64,000 nucleotides of DNA from Amycolatopsis sp. FDAARGOS 1241 (GCF_016889705.1 NZ_CP069526.1:7761001-7825000); one strand, 5' to 3'; shown: positions 43,596-53,316, counted from the stretch's first letter. Numbers and translations: made by a program. The notes: a model not told the origin generated them from the letters alone.

Positions 43596-46500
43596 TCACC
43601 CGCCGGGCTGTTGGGGTGTTCCGCTGCCGGCCGGTGGGGGGCTCGCCTTGGCCGATTCGTACTCCTTCGCCGCGGCGTCCAGGGCGGCGAGTGCCGCGCC
43701 CTGGTCGGCGAAGTTGCCCGACTGCTGGGCGGCTTTGAGCTTCGCCAGCGCGGACTGGATGTCCGTCACTGCCTTGTCGAGTGCCTGGTTGCTGCCGCCC
43801 GAGTTGGGCGGGGGTGTGGTTGTCGTGGGGTTGGCGGGTGACGCCGGGGTGGTCGGTTTCGTCGAAGCCGGTGGTGCCCCTTCGACCGGTGTGGTCGCCG
43901 CGGCGCCGGTGCCCTTGCCGAACACCTGGTCCAGTGCCTCGTTGAGCGTCGGTGCGTAGCCGACTTGCGAGCCGAACGACACGAGCACGCGGGCCAGCTG
44001 CGGGTAGCTCAGCTGGTTGCGCTGTCTGATGTACACGGGTTCGACGTAGAGGAACCCGTCGGCGACCGGCAGCGTGATCATGTTGCCGTAGATCGGGACC
44101 ACGTTGGGGTTGTTGAGCAGGGTCCGGTCGGAAGCGACCTGCTGGTCGCTCTGGAATCTGTTTTGGACTTGTACCGGCCCGTCCACCTGGTTCGAACCGC
44201 TGGCCGGGGGTAGCCGGAGCACTCGGATGGTGCCGTAGTCTTGCGCATCGGACGAGACCGACATCCACGACGCGAGGTACTGCCGTTGCAGACCGGTGAG
44301 CCCGCTGGTCAGCTGGAACGTCGGCGTGCCTTCGCCCGCTGCGTCGGCGAGGACGTAGTAGCCGGGTTGGTTCGCGACGTTCGCGGCCGCCGTGGTGGCG
44401 CTGCCGTCTTCCGTCGGGTCCTGGGGGACGCTCCAGAAGGCCTGCTGCGCGTAGAACTCCTGGGGGCTGTCCACGTGGTAGCGGGCGAGGAGCTCACGCT
44501 GGATCTTGAAGAGGTCCTCGGGGTAGCGGAAGTGCGCCCGCAGGTCGGGTGAGATGTCCGCGCTCGGCTTCACCAGGCCCGGGAACACCTTCTCCCACGC
44601 GTTGAGGACGGGTTCCTTGTCGTCGATCGAGTACAGGGTGACCGTGCCGTTGAACGCGTCGACGGTCGCCTTCACCGAGTTGCGGATGTAGTTGATCGAG
44701 TTGTTGGCCTGCTTGGTGACTCCGTTGAGCGAGTCGTTGGTGGCCTCGCCGAGCTGCGTCTGCTGCGCGTACGGGTAGTTGTTGAGCGTGGTGTAGCCGT
44801 CGACGATCCAGACGATCTTGCCGTCGACGACCGCGGGGTACGGGTCACCGTCGAGCGTCAGCCACGGCGCGACCTTGCTGACGCGGTCGCGGGGGTCGCG
44901 GTTGTACATGATCTTCGAACCGTCGCCGATGGCGTCGGAGAACAGGATGTTGCGCTCGCCGTACTCGGCCGCGAACGCGAGCCGGTTGAACCAGTTGCTG
45001 AGCGGGACGCCGCCCGAGCCGGTGTAGAGGTAGTTGCGCTGGCTGTCGGTGTCGTACTCGCCGGGCGCCTTGCCCGGTGTGCCGCCGACGATCGCGTAGT
45101 CGTTCTCGTTGGCCAGCTCGCCGTAGTAGATGCGCGGCTGGTCGACGCGGATGCCGGGCTTGCCACCGACGGAACCGGCGCCGGTGGGGTTGGTCGTGTC
45201 GCTCGTGGTGGCGATCGGGTAGCCGCCGCCGGTGTTCGAGTCGGACACGTCCGTCACGGCGCGGTCGATGGTGTTGGCCGGCGCGGCGACGAACCCGTTG
45301 CCGTGGGTGTAGACGAGGTGCTTGTTGATCCAGTTGGTCTGGTTGCCGGTCAGCCCGTCGGTCTTCATCTCCTTGGCGGCCACGATGTAGTCCTGCGTGG
45401 TGCCGTTGAGGGTGTAGCGGTCGATGTCGAGCTTCGCCGGGAAGCCGTAGAAGTTCTCGCGGCCGACGCGCTGGGTGAAGGTGTCGCTCAGCACGTTCGG
45501 GTCGAGCAGCCGGATGTTGGACACGGTGCCGGTGTCGGCCTTCACCGCGTCGGACGTCGCCGTGTTCTTGCCCGGGTAGTTCTCGTACTTCACGTTCTGC
45601 AGCCCGAACGCCGAGCGCGTCGCGTCCATGTTCCGCTGGATCGAGGTGGCTTCCTTGTCGTTCGCGTTCGGCTTCACCGAGAACTGGTCGAGGATCGCGG
45701 GCCACGCGACGCCGATCAGCACGCCCGACAGGATCAGCAGCACGAGCGCGATCGCCGGCAGTTGCAGGTTGCGCAGGAACGCGCCGGCGAAGAACGCGAC
45801 GGCGCAGATCACGCAGATGCACAGCAGGATCAGCTTCGCCGGCAGCACCGCGTTGAGGTCGGTGTACGTGGCGCCGTTGAACAGCGGCATGTCGCGATCG
45901 GAGAGCAGCAGGTTGTAGCGGTCGAAGAAGTACTCGACGGCCTTCAGCAGCACGAAGAGGCCAACGGTGATCGCGAGCTGCGCGCGCGCCGGGCCCGACA
46001 GCTGGCCGCCGCGGCCGGCGAGGCGGATGCCACCGAAGATGTAGTGGGCGATCAGCGCGCCGAAGAACGAGATGACGACCGTGATGAACAGCCAGCCGAG
46101 CAGCCAGTTCACGAACGGCATGTCGAACGCGTAGAAGCCGATGTCGAGCCCGAACTGGGGGTCCTTCTGCCCGAACGACGTGCCGTTGAGGAACAGCTGC
46201 ACCAGCTGCCAGTCGCCCATCGCCGACGCACCGGAGATGAGGCCGGTGATCAGCGGGATGCCGATGCCGAACAGGCGGATGCGGGCGACGATCATCGAGC
46301 GGTAGCGCGACAGCGGGTCGTCGCTGCCCGAGACGGGCACGAACACCGGGCGCGTCCGGTACGCGATGATCAGGCTGACCGCGAGCGTGCCGCCCACGAG
46401 GAGCCCGACGGCCACGAAGAGGACTATCCGGGTGAGGATCTCCGTCGTGAACACCTGGCGCGCGTGGACCTCGCCGAACCACAACCAGTCGACGTAGGTG

Positions 46501-46607
46501 TCGAGGAGCCTGACGCCCAGCAGCAGCGCCAGCACGATCACCGCGGCGACGATGAGGAGGATCCGGCTGCGGCGGGACAGCTTCAGGCTCACGGGCCTAG
46601 ACGCCAC
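43596..46607 (-). CDS. UPF0182-family large membrane protein
   Basis: 1003 residues. Seven membrane helices in the first 320 residues (VSLKLSRRSRILLIVAAVIV onward), then a large extracytoplasmic domain with SIQRNMDATRSAFGL, WINKHLVYTHGNGF and the NYPYAQQTQLGEATNDSLNG region, all typical of UPF0182. The C-terminus (from about 900) is Pro/Thr-rich then helical. The function is unknown. Mycobacterial Rv3193c is in the same order, next to the same PPA1309, PDZ and zincin genes. Confidence 0.95.
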   Translation of the reverse strand: MASRPVSLKLSRRSRILLIVAAVIVLALLLGVRLLDTYVDWLWFGEVHARQVFTTEILTRIVLFVAVGLLVGGTLAVSLIIAYRTRPVFVPVSGSDDPLSRYRSMIVARIRLFGIGIPLITGLISGASAMGDWQLVQLFLNGTSFGQKDPQFGLDIGFYAFDMPFVNWLLGWLFITVVISFFGALIAHYIFGGIRLAGRGGQLSGPARAQLAITVGLFVLLKAVEYFFDRYNLLLSDRDMPLFNGATYTDLNAVLPAKLILLCICVICAVAFFAGAFLRNLQLPAIALVLLILSGVLIGVAWPAILDQFSVKPNANDKEATSIQRNMDATRSAFGLQNVKYENYPGKNTATSDAVKADTGTVSNIRLLDPNVLSDTFTQRVGRENFYGFPAKLDIDRYTLNGTTQDYIVAAKEMKTDGLTGNQTNWINKHLVYTHGNGFVAAPANTIDRAVTDVSDSNTGGGYPIATTSDTTNPTGAGSVGGKPGIRVDQPRIYYGELANENDYAIVGGTPGKAPGEYDTDSQRNYLYTGSGGVPLSNWFNRLAFAAEYGERNILFSDAIGDGSKIMYNRDPRDRVSKVAPWLTLDGDPYPAVVDGKIVWIVDGYTTLNNYPYAQQTQLGEATNDSLNGVTKQANNSINYIRNSVKATVDAFNGTVTLYSIDDKEPVLNAWEKVFPGLVKPSADISPDLRAHFRYPEDLFKIQRELLARYHVDSPQEFYAQQAFWSVPQDPTEDGSATTAAANVANQPGYYVLADAAGEGTPTFQLTSGLTGLQRQYLASWMSVSSDAQDYGTIRVLRLPPASGSNQVDGPVQVQNRFQSDQQVASDRTLLNNPNVVPIYGNMITLPVADGFLYVEPVYIRQRNQLSYPQLARVLVSFGSQVGYAPTLNEALDQVFGKGTGAAATTPVEGAPPASTKPTTPASPANPTTTTPPPNSGGSNQALDKAVTDIQSALAKLKAAQQSGNFADQGAALAALDAAAKEYESAKASPPPAGSGTPQQPGG

Positions 46608-46754
46608 GGCAACGCTCCTGTCTTCGTGAACACGATCGCGGGGACGCGGACGTCCCTTGACGGTTTAACTCTACGGATGGCTTCCCGAGTTCCCGGGACC
46701 GCCCAAACCGGACGTCGGACGACGCCGTGCGGGGCGGCCTGCGACGATGTCGCC

Positions 46755-47312
46755 ATGCTTCCGACCGATCCGCCCGCCGCCAACCCCGTCGCCGGCCTGG
46801 CCCGGGAAGTCGAAGAGTTCGTCGCCTCCGGCGGCTGGGACCAGCCGCCGCAGCTGTTCGCGCTGGTGCCCACCGCGGCGCTGCTCGACGAGCAGCCCGA
46901 GCTGGCCGGCCAGCTCGACCGCGCGAACCCGCTGACGCCCGTGGCGCAGGAGGCGCTGCCCGAGGGAGACCTCGCCGAGTCGCTGGGGCGGATCGCCTGG
47001 CCCGAGATCGTGGTGGGCTGCGCGCTCGCGCAGGAGATCATCGTGCTGCCACCCGACGTCGAGGCCGAGCTCGAAGGCGTCGCCGAGGCCGACGCCGAGC
47101 GCCTGCGCCGCGCGGCCGCCGACCACCCGCGGCGCACCGAAGCGCGGCTCGTGGCGGCGGTGCTGCGCGAAGGCGATGTGGCGTGCGTGATGCGGTTGCG
47201 CGGTGCGCGGCCGGACGAGCCGGGTGACGCCGACGCGCTGGACGAGATCGTCGAGAGCCCGGACCTCGCACCCAACCTGCTCGAAGCGCTGAAGACGACG
47301 CTGCTGCCCTGA
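46755..47312 (+). CDS. PPA1309-family protein of unknown function
   Basis: 185 residues from the ATG at 46755 (MLPTDPPAANPVAGLAREVE). Blocks WDQPPQLFALVPTAALL, SLGRIAWPEIVVGCALAQEI and ACVMRLRGARPDEP identify the family. It is soluble and acidic. Conserved position beside UPF0182 and the PDZ protease suggests a shared envelope-related role, which is inference. Confidence 0.85.
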   Translation: MLPTDPPAANPVAGLAREVEEFVASGGWDQPPQLFALVPTAALLDEQPELAGQLDRANPLTPVAQEALPEGDLAESLGRIAWPEIVVGCALAQEIIVLPPDVEAELEGVAEADAERLRRAAADHPRRTEARLVAAVLREGDVACVMRLRGARPDEPGDADALDEIVESPDLAPNLLEALKTTLLP

Positions 47313-47380
47313 GCCGCCACGAGCCGGGGGCCTCCGCATGGGGGCCTCCGGATCCGGGCGGGTGCTGGCACGGTGGGTCC

Positions 47381-48502
47381 TCAGCAGTGCGTGGTGGGCC
47401 GGCCGGCCTTGAGGTTCTGGAGCTGGGTCAGCGCATCGTCCAGAGTGGACACCTTGATCAAGTTGAGCCCGTCGGGCACGGCCGATTTCGCTTCGGCGCA
47501 GTTGTGCGCGGGCACGAGGAAGTCGGTGGCCCCCGCCTCGCGCGCGCCGACGACCTTGAACGAGATGCCGCCGATCGGGCCGACCTCGCCCGTCTCGCTG
47601 ATCTCGCCCGTGCCCGCGATGTGGCGGCCGGCGGCGAGGTTGCTGTCGGGCTGCCCGGGCGGGGTGAGGCGGTCGATGATCGCCAGCGTGAACATCAGGC
47701 CTGCCGACGGGCCGCCGACGTCCTGCAGGGAGATGTTGACGTCGAACGGCGCCTGCGCGTGGTCGACGGCCGTCAGGCCCATGAAGCCCTGGGTGCGGTC
47801 GGAGCGCTGGGCGAGCGTGATCGGGACGGTGCGCTGGGGCTGCCCGTCGGACTGGAAAGTGACCTGCACGGTCTGCCCGGGCTTGGTACCGGTGAGCGCG
47901 GCCGCGACGTCGGCGGCCTCCTTCACCGGCTTGCCGTTGACCGTGACGAGTTTGTCGCCGGGCGCGAGCACGTGGTCGGCGGGGCTGCCGGACACGATCT
48001 CCTTGGCGACGACCTCCACCGGGTAGCCGAGGCGGCGCAGGGCGGCGACCTGGGCGTTGCTCTGCGAGTCCTGCAGCTGCTGGATGTTCTCCTGCTTGAC
48101 CTGCTCGTTGGTCTCGCCGGGCCGGTAGTACTCCTCGCGCGGCGCGAGGGCGTAGCGGCCACTGGCCCAGAGGCCGAGCGCGGTGAAGAGGTTGATCCCG
48201 TCGTTGAGCGACACGGTCGTCATGCGCAGTTCGCCGTTGGTCTGGAACGTCTGGTGGCCCTTGACCTGGATCACCTCGTTGCCCGCGGCGTCGCGACCGA
48301 GCGTGTCGTACGTGGGTCCGGGACTGATGGCCACGTACGGCACCTGGACCAGGAAACCGGCTACGACGAACACCAGGAACAGCGCTCCGCTGACCAGCAG
48401 GGTCCAGCCGCGGCGGGTCATCCGCCGCTCTTCGCGGGCCGGTTCCCTCGACGGCTCGGTCCGGCTGTTCGCGGTCGCGGTCTCCTCGTCGGGTTTGGTC
48501 AC
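47381..48502 (-). CDS. Membrane-anchored PDZ-S16 (Lon-like) protease
   Basis: 373 residues. Cytoplasmic tail, one membrane helix (about 32-54), PDZ domain (about 158-230, SGSPADHVLAPGDKLVTVNG) and an S16 domain with the catalytic dyad Ser266 (QDVGGPSAGLMF) and Lys316 (GGISFKVVGA). It resembles YlbL of Bacillus. It lacks an AAA+ module, so it processes or trims substrates outside the cell without unfolding them. Convergent with the PPA1309 gene. Confidence 0.93.
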   Translation of the reverse strand: MTKPDEETATANSRTEPSREPAREERRMTRRGWTLLVSGALFLVFVVAGFLVQVPYVAISPGPTYDTLGRDAAGNEVIQVKGHQTFQTNGELRMTTVSLNDGINLFTALGLWASGRYALAPREEYYRPGETNEQVKQENIQQLQDSQSNAQVAALRRLGYPVEVVAKEIVSGSPADHVLAPGDKLVTVNGKPVKEAADVAAALTGTKPGQTVQVTFQSDGQPQRTVPITLAQRSDRTQGFMGLTAVDHAQAPFDVNISLQDVGGPSAGLMFTLAIIDRLTPPGQPDSNLAAGRHIAGTGEISETGEVGPIGGISFKVVGAREAGATDFLVPAHNCAEAKSAVPDGLNLIKVSTLDDALTQLQNLKAGRPTTHC

Positions 48503-48591
48503 GAGCGACAGCGTACGGTGACCGTGTTCGCTTCCCGGTGAAGGCCATGGTTGACGCGCTGGGAGAGGCCCTACCCGCGTACGGTGGACGT

Positions 48592-50016
48592 ATGAGCAAA
48601 CCCCCGTTCGGTTTCGGACCGCCCGATCCCGACAGACGAGGCGACAACGACCCGGAGCAGCCGTCCGGCGCCGAGGCGTTCAACCAGCTCGGGCAGATGC
48701 TGAGCCAGCTGGGCCAGATGCTCAGCCAGGCGGGCTCCTCCAGCGGGCCGGTGAACTACGACCTGGCGAAACAGATCGCGCTCCAGAACCTCAGCGGTTC
48801 GGAGGACGCGAAGATCGGCTTCACCTCGTCCACCGGCGACTCGTCGACGGCCGTGCGCGACGCCGCCCACCTCGCCGAGCTGTGGCTCGACGCGGCGACG
48901 ATCCTGCCGGCCGGCGCGACCACCACCGTCGCGTGGTCGGCGCGCACCTGGGTCGAGAAGACGCTGCCGACGTGGCAGCGGCTCTGCGATCCCGTCGCGC
49001 AGCAGGTGTCCGGCGCGTGGATGCAGGCGCTGCCCGAGGAGGCCAAGCAGGCCGCCGGGCCGCTGCTGGCGATGATGGGGCAGATGGGCGGGATGGCCTT
49101 CGGCTCCCAGCTCGGCAACGCGCTCGCGCAGCTCGCCCAGGAGGTGCTGACGTCCACGGAGGTCGGCTTGCCGCTGGGCCCGGCCAACACTTCGGCACTG
49201 CTGCCCGCGAACATCGAGAAGTTCACCGAGGGGCTCGAGGTGCCGAGCAGCGAGGTGGTCGTGTTCCTCGCCGCGCGCGAAGCCGCCCACCAGCGTCTGT
49301 TCGCCCACGTGCCGTGGCTGCGCCAGCGCCTGCTGGCGACAGTCGAGGAGTTCGCGCGCGGGATCACCGTCGACACGTCGGCGCTCGAGTCGCTGGCCGG
49401 CCAGATCGACCCGGCCAACCCGGCGAGCATCGAAGAAGCCATGTCCTCGGGCCTGCTCGAGCCGAAGACCACGCCCGAGCAGGAGTCGGCGCTGAAGCGC
49501 CTCGAGACCCTGCTCGCCCTCGTCGAAGGCTGGGTCGACGTCGTGGTCGCCGAGGCCATCGGCGACCGGCTGCCCGGCGCCGGCGCCCTGCGCGAGACGC
49601 TCCGCCGCCGTCGCGCAACGGGCGGCCCCGCAGAGCAGACTTTCGCAACGCTCGTGGGCCTCGAACTGCGTCCCCGTCGGATGCGCGCCGCGTCTTCCTT
49701 GTGGAAGCTCGTGGGCGACCGCCACGGTATGGAGAAGCGCGACGGTCTCTGGTCTCACCCGGACCTCATGCCGACCGCGGAGGACCTCGACGAGCCCCTC
49801 GACTTCGCCGACCGCCTCGGCGACGTCCCGGTCCTCGGCGACGACTTCGACCCCATCGCCGAGCTGGAACGGACCCAGAAGCGCGAAGCCGACGCCACTT
49901 CCGGCTCGGCTGCCGAGTCCGGCACCGACTCCGGTTCCGGCGCTGACTCGGGCTCGGACTCGGAAGCCGCCCCGAAGCCCGACTCGGACGACAAGGGCGA
50001 CTCTCCGTCGTGCTGA
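48592..50016 (+). CDS. Zinc-dependent metalloprotease-like protein (zincin_2/DUF2342)
   Basis: 474 residues from the ATG at 48592. The N-terminus has a duplicated helix (NQLGQMLSQLGQMLSQ). The core has VVFLAAREAAHQRLFAHVPW, an H-containing zinc-site motif of this family, then EGWVDVVVAEAIGDRLPG. The last 40 residues are a Ser/Gly/Asp-rich tail. Family members are cytoplasmic actinobacterial proteins of unclear activity. The next genes, in conserved order, are ThiF-like and ABC1-like. Confidence 0.88.
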   Translation: MSKPPFGFGPPDPDRRGDNDPEQPSGAEAFNQLGQMLSQLGQMLSQAGSSSGPVNYDLAKQIALQNLSGSEDAKIGFTSSTGDSSTAVRDAAHLAELWLDAATILPAGATTTVAWSARTWVEKTLPTWQRLCDPVAQQVSGAWMQALPEEAKQAAGPLLAMMGQMGGMAFGSQLGNALAQLAQEVLTSTEVGLPLGPANTSALLPANIEKFTEGLEVPSSEVVVFLAAREAAHQRLFAHVPWLRQRLLATVEEFARGITVDTSALESLAGQIDPANPASIEEAMSSGLLEPKTTPEQESALKRLETLLALVEGWVDVVVAEAIGDRLPGAGALRETLRRRRATGGPAEQTFATLVGLELRPRRMRAASSLWKLVGDRHGMEKRDGLWSHPDLMPTAEDLDEPLDFADRLGDVPVLGDDFDPIAELERTQKREADATSGSAAESGTDSGSGADSGSDSEAAPKPDSDDKGDSPSC

Positions 50017-50030
50017 CTCTCGGCACCAAC

Positions 50031-50065
50031 CCCGGTCCTCCGCCGTCCCGTGGCGGAGGACCGGG
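50031..50065. terminator. Bidirectional terminator between the zincin and YgjP genes
   Basis: CCCGGTCCTCCGCC (50031-50044) pairs perfectly with 50052-50065 (14 bp, 7-base loop), between convergent genes. Confidence 0.85.
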
Positions 50066-50107
50066 TCGGTTCGGCCGTCTACTGCCCGGCTCAACCGGAG
50101 CCCGCGC

Positions 50108-50683
50108 TCAGTCTTCCGCCGATATCCCCCATCCCGCTGCCGCCGACAGGCCCTCCAGGTACCCGATGGCACGCTCCGTCTTCGGGTACCGGTTCACCAA
50201 CGTCCAGAACGCGGCGTCGTGTCCCGGTTCCCGCAGGTGGGCGAGCTCGTGCACCAGCACGTAGTCCAAGACCCACTGCGGCACCCGCTGCAGGCTGTCA
50301 CTGACGCGGATCGTCGCGTCGACCGGGGTGCAGGAGGCCCAGCGGGTGCGCATGGGCGGCACCCAGCGCACGCTCGCGGGTATCGCCCGCGGGTGCACGT
50401 ACTTTGCCGCGAGTAGGGCGCAGCGCGCCAGCAACGCATCGTCCGACGCCTTCGGCGACGCGGGCTTGCGCGGCTCCGGGCGCTGCAGCTTGCGCTCCAT
50501 CTCCGCGACCCAGTGCCGTTCTTCCGCGCGGGACAAGTGTGCCGGGATGAGCACCACGAGGGTGTCGTCTTTCCAGTACGCGGTGACCGTCCGGCGCCGG
50601 CGCGTGCTGCGCCGCACCTCGACCTTGTGTTCAGGAGTGTCCGACGGGGCGTTCGTTCCGCCCCGGCCCCGCAGTGAGGGCAT
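50108..50683 (-). CDS. YgjP-like (DUF45) metallopeptidase
   Basis: 191 residues from the ATG at 50683 (MPSLRGRGG); a GTG 15 bases further upstream is a second choice. The zinc motif is VLVHELAHLREPGHDAAFW (HExxH plus a downstream His) and the family signature WASCTP is present. Members are M48-like predicted peptidases often beside restriction or repair genes; the substrate is unknown. Confidence 0.88.
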   Translation of the reverse strand: MPSLRGRGGTNAPSDTPEHKVEVRRSTRRRRTVTAYWKDDTLVVLIPAHLSRAEERHWVAEMERKLQRPEPRKPASPKASDDALLARCALLAAKYVHPRAIPASVRWVPPMRTRWASCTPVDATIRVSDSLQRVPQWVLDYVLVHELAHLREPGHDAAFWTLVNRYPKTERAIGYLEGLSAAAGWGISAED

Positions 50684-50757
50684 CCGTGCTTCGACCACTC
50701 GACAACGGTAAGGCCAGTGACCGACAACTTGGAGCGCCGAAAGGTCACAGCCCCGAG

Positions 50758-50787
50758 TTGTCCACAACTTGCGTGCCCTGTGGATAA
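50758..50787. promoter_or_regulatory. Inverted pair of DnaA-box-like sites
   Basis: TTGTCCACA (50758-50766) and TGTGGATAA (50779-50787, i.e. TTATCCACA on the other strand) face each other across 12 bp in the 154-bp gap between the YgjP and ThiF-like genes. Both match known actinobacterial and E. coli DnaA-box consensus forms. Confidence 0.6.
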
Positions 50788-50837
50788 CTCGCGCTTTTGA
50801 GGCCGTACAACGCCGAGTGAGTGTCAAGCTGATCATC

Positions 50838-51875
50838 ATGACCTTGTCCACCGTTCCACCGCCGGACGTCTTGCTGCCGGCCTACCCGACGCTCCTCCAG
50901 GGCCTCCACGTGCTGGAACGCGGCGGCGGCGAAATCCAGATCGGTCTCGACCCGCGCCACGGCGTCGTGGCCGGCCGGCTCGAGCCGAGCGTGGTCGAGC
51001 TCGTGCGCCGGCTCGACGGCAGGCGCCACCTCGACACCCTGCTCGCCGAGAGCGAACACCTCGACCAGCTGCGGCTGCTGCTCAAGCAGCTCACCGCGCT
51101 GGGTCTCGTCACGGAAGCACCCACGCCCACCGCGAAGCGCGTCGAGACCGGCTTCTGGTCCCTGCGCGCCCGCCACCACCAGACCGCGCTCACCGAACGG
51201 CGGCGGCAGAGCCTGGTGACCGTCCGCGGCGATGGCCGGATCGCCGTGGCCGTCGCCGTGCTGCTGGCCAACGCGGGCATCGGGCACATCGACGTCCGCG
51301 CGTCCGGCACGGTCGGGGAAGCCGACCTCGGTTCCGGCCTCACCACGGCGGAACTGGGCGTGCCGCACAGGCGAGCGGTGCTGAACGTGCTGGCTCGCGT
51401 CGCGCCCGACGTCACCACCGGCCGCAACCACCACCGCACCCCCGACGTCGTGATACTCACCGATGCCCTGGTTCCGGCGCCGGAGCTGGTGGCCGAACTC
51501 GTCGACGCCGGCGTCCCGCACCTGCCCGCGAAGGTCCGCGACGGCACGCCGATCGTGGGCCCGCTGGTCGTTCCCGGCCGCAGCGCCTGCCTGCGGTGCT
51601 GCGACCTGCACCGCACCGACCTGGACGCGGCTTGGCCGCGGCTCGCGAGCCAGCTCGTGGACGTCGACCAGCGGCCCGATCTGGGGGCCGTGCAGTCGTG
51701 CGCCGCGCTGGCCGTCGCGCAGGCGCTGCGCGTGCTGTCGCCGAGCACCGAACCGCCGCCGAGCTGGAACAGCACCATGGAGCTCGACGCGTTCGAGGGC
51801 CGCCTGCGCCACCGGTACTGGGAGCCCCACCCGGACTGCGATTGCGGCGCCCCCGCGCCGCCTCCGGAGACGTAG
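50838..51875 (+). CDS. ThiF-like/cyclodehydratase-like protein with degenerate nucleotide site
   Basis: 345 residues from the ATG at 50838. The first 100 residues resemble a winged leader-binding domain (LQGLHVLERGGGEIQIGLDP). The middle is a Rossmann fold like E1/ThiF proteins, but the phosphate loop reads RGDGRIAVAVAVLLANAGIG without GxGxxG. CLRCCDLHRTD and a C-terminal CDCG could bind zinc. Conserved next to the zincin and ABC1 genes (mycobacterial Rv3196-type position). Its reaction is unknown, and no RiPP precursor gene is visible. Confidence 0.75.
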   Translation: MTLSTVPPPDVLLPAYPTLLQGLHVLERGGGEIQIGLDPRHGVVAGRLEPSVVELVRRLDGRRHLDTLLAESEHLDQLRLLLKQLTALGLVTEAPTPTAKRVETGFWSLRARHHQTALTERRRQSLVTVRGDGRIAVAVAVLLANAGIGHIDVRASGTVGEADLGSGLTTAELGVPHRRAVLNVLARVAPDVTTGRNHHRTPDVVILTDALVPAPELVAELVDAGVPHLPAKVRDGTPIVGPLVVPGRSACLRCCDLHRTDLDAAWPRLASQLVDVDQRPDLGAVQSCAALAVAQALRVLSPSTEPPPSWNSTMELDAFEGRLRHRYWEPHPDCDCGAPAPPPET

Positions 51876-51929
51876 CCCACACCCACCGGCGGGCTGCGGC
51901 GGACAAGGTCACCAAGGCAGAATCGCAGG

Positions 51930-53264
51930 GTGACCGATTCCGCCGCAGACCGCGAATCAGCCCTGCCGCGACGAGGTGCCGCGCGCACCGCGAAGCTGGC
52001 CAGTATCCCGCTCGGGATCGCCGGACGCGCCGTCGGCGGGTGGGGCAAGCGGCTCGCCGGGCAGAGCGCGGACCAGGTCAGCGCGACACTGTCGGCGAAG
52101 GCCGCAGAGCAGCTGTTCGAGGTGCTGGGCACGCTCAAGGGCGGCGCCATGAAGTTCGGCCAGGCGCTGAGCGTGTTCGAGGCCGCCGTGCCTGACGACA
52201 TGGCCCAGCCGTACCGCGAAGCACTGACGAAGCTGCAGTCGGCCGCCCCGCCGATGTCGGCGCAGCAGACGCGCCGCGTGCTCGCCCAGCAGCTCGGGCG
52301 GTCGTGGGAAGGCCGGTTCGCCCACTTCGACGACGTCCCCGCGGCGGCGGCGAGCATCGGCCAGGTCCACCGCGCGACCTGGCACGACGGCCGCGAGGTC
52401 GCCGTCAAGGTCCAGTACCCGGGTGCCGACGAGGCGCTGCGAAGCGACCTGCGGCAGCTGCAGCGGTTCAGCCGGCTGTTCCAGGCGTTCGTGCCCGGCA
52501 CGGACGTGAAGCCGCTGCTCGCCGAGCTGGCCGAGCGCATGGACGAGGAGCTCGACTACCTCAACGAGGCCGACAACCAGCGTGCCTTCGTGAAGGCCTT
52601 CGAGGGCGACCCGGAGTTCCTGATCCCGCGGGTGGTGGCGAGCGCGCCGAAGGTCGTGATCACCGAGTGGGTCACGGGCACCCCGCTGGCCAAGGTCATC
52701 TCCGGCGGCGACCGCGAGATCCGCAACCTCGCCGGCCGGCTGCTCATGGAGTTCCACTACTCGTCGCCGGCCCGGGCGCACCTGCTGCACTCCGACCCGC
52801 ACCCCGGCAACTTCATGGTCACCGACGACGGCCGCCTGTGTGTGCTGGACTTCGGCGGCGTCGCGAAGCTGCCCCACGGCATCCCGCGGCACCTGGGCGA
52901 GATGACCCGGCTGGCACTCGACGGCGACTCCGCCGATCTCATGCGGCTGCTACGGGAGAACGGCTTCGTCCGCGCGGAGTCCGACCTCTCCGCCGACGAG
53001 GTGCTCGCGTACCTGGCGCCGTTCACGGAGCCGCTGGCCACGCCGACGTTCCACTTCACGCGCCGCTGGATGCAGAAGCAGGCCGGCCGCGTCGGCGACA
53101 CCCGCGGCAGCGATTTCCGCGTCGGCCGGTCGCTGAACCTGCCGCCCGAGTACCTGATGATCCACCGGGTCACCGCCGGGTCCACGGGCATCCTCTGCCA
53201 GCTCGACGCCGAAGTGCCCGCGCGCGGGATCGTGGAGCGCTGGCAGCCCGGGTTCGCGCACTGA
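51930..53264 (+). CDS. ABC1/UbiB-like atypical kinase
   Basis: 444 residues from the GTG at 51930. Family features: KxGQ motif in LKGGAMKFGQALSVF, AAAASIGQVHRATWHDGREV with the VAVKVQYPG lysine, DEELDYLNEADNQ, HSDPHPGNFMVT (catalytic loop) and LDFGGVAKL (DFG). UbiB-like proteins handle isoprenoid quinone or lipid metabolism. The mycobacterial counterpart sits immediately before whiB7 and uvrD2, as here. Confidence 0.93.
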   Translation: MTDSAADRESALPRRGAARTAKLASIPLGIAGRAVGGWGKRLAGQSADQVSATLSAKAAEQLFEVLGTLKGGAMKFGQALSVFEAAVPDDMAQPYREALTKLQSAAPPMSAQQTRRVLAQQLGRSWEGRFAHFDDVPAAAASIGQVHRATWHDGREVAVKVQYPGADEALRSDLRQLQRFSRLFQAFVPGTDVKPLLAELAERMDEELDYLNEADNQRAFVKAFEGDPEFLIPRVVASAPKVVITEWVTGTPLAKVISGGDREIRNLAGRLLMEFHYSSPARAHLLHSDPHPGNFMVTDDGRLCVLDFGGVAKLPHGIPRHLGEMTRLALDGDSADLMRLLRENGFVRAESDLSADEVLAYLAPFTEPLATPTFHFTRRWMQKQAGRVGDTRGSDFRVGRSLNLPPEYLMIHRVTAGSTGILCQLDAEVPARGIVERWQPGFAH

Positions 53265-53265
53265 G

Positions 53266-53316
53266 TTGTCCACAGGCTCCGGCGTTTCAGACGCCGCCGA
53301 GCGGGAGTTATCCACA
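53266..53316. promoter_or_regulatory. Direct pair of DnaA-box-like sites
   Basis: TTGTCCACA (53266-53274) and TTATCCACA (53308-53316; exact E. coli consensus) in the gap between the ABC1-like and AbiEi-like genes. A GGCGT/ACGCC hairpin (53281-53295) lies between them. Confidence 0.6.

Noticed and set aside
44845..46482. 545-residue second frame across UPF0182
   Set aside because: Offset frame of the same strand with an Arg/Ala-rich composition; UPF0182 is the supported gene.
50838..51875. RiPP/TOMM biosynthetic cluster
   Set aside because: Only a ThiF-like protein is present; no precursor peptide, YcaO or oxidase gene is nearby and the block is conserved housekeeping order.
50758..53316. 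Chromosomal origin (oriC)
   Set aside because: DnaA-like boxes are present but too few, with no dnaA/dnaN genes and no AT-rich unwinding region.
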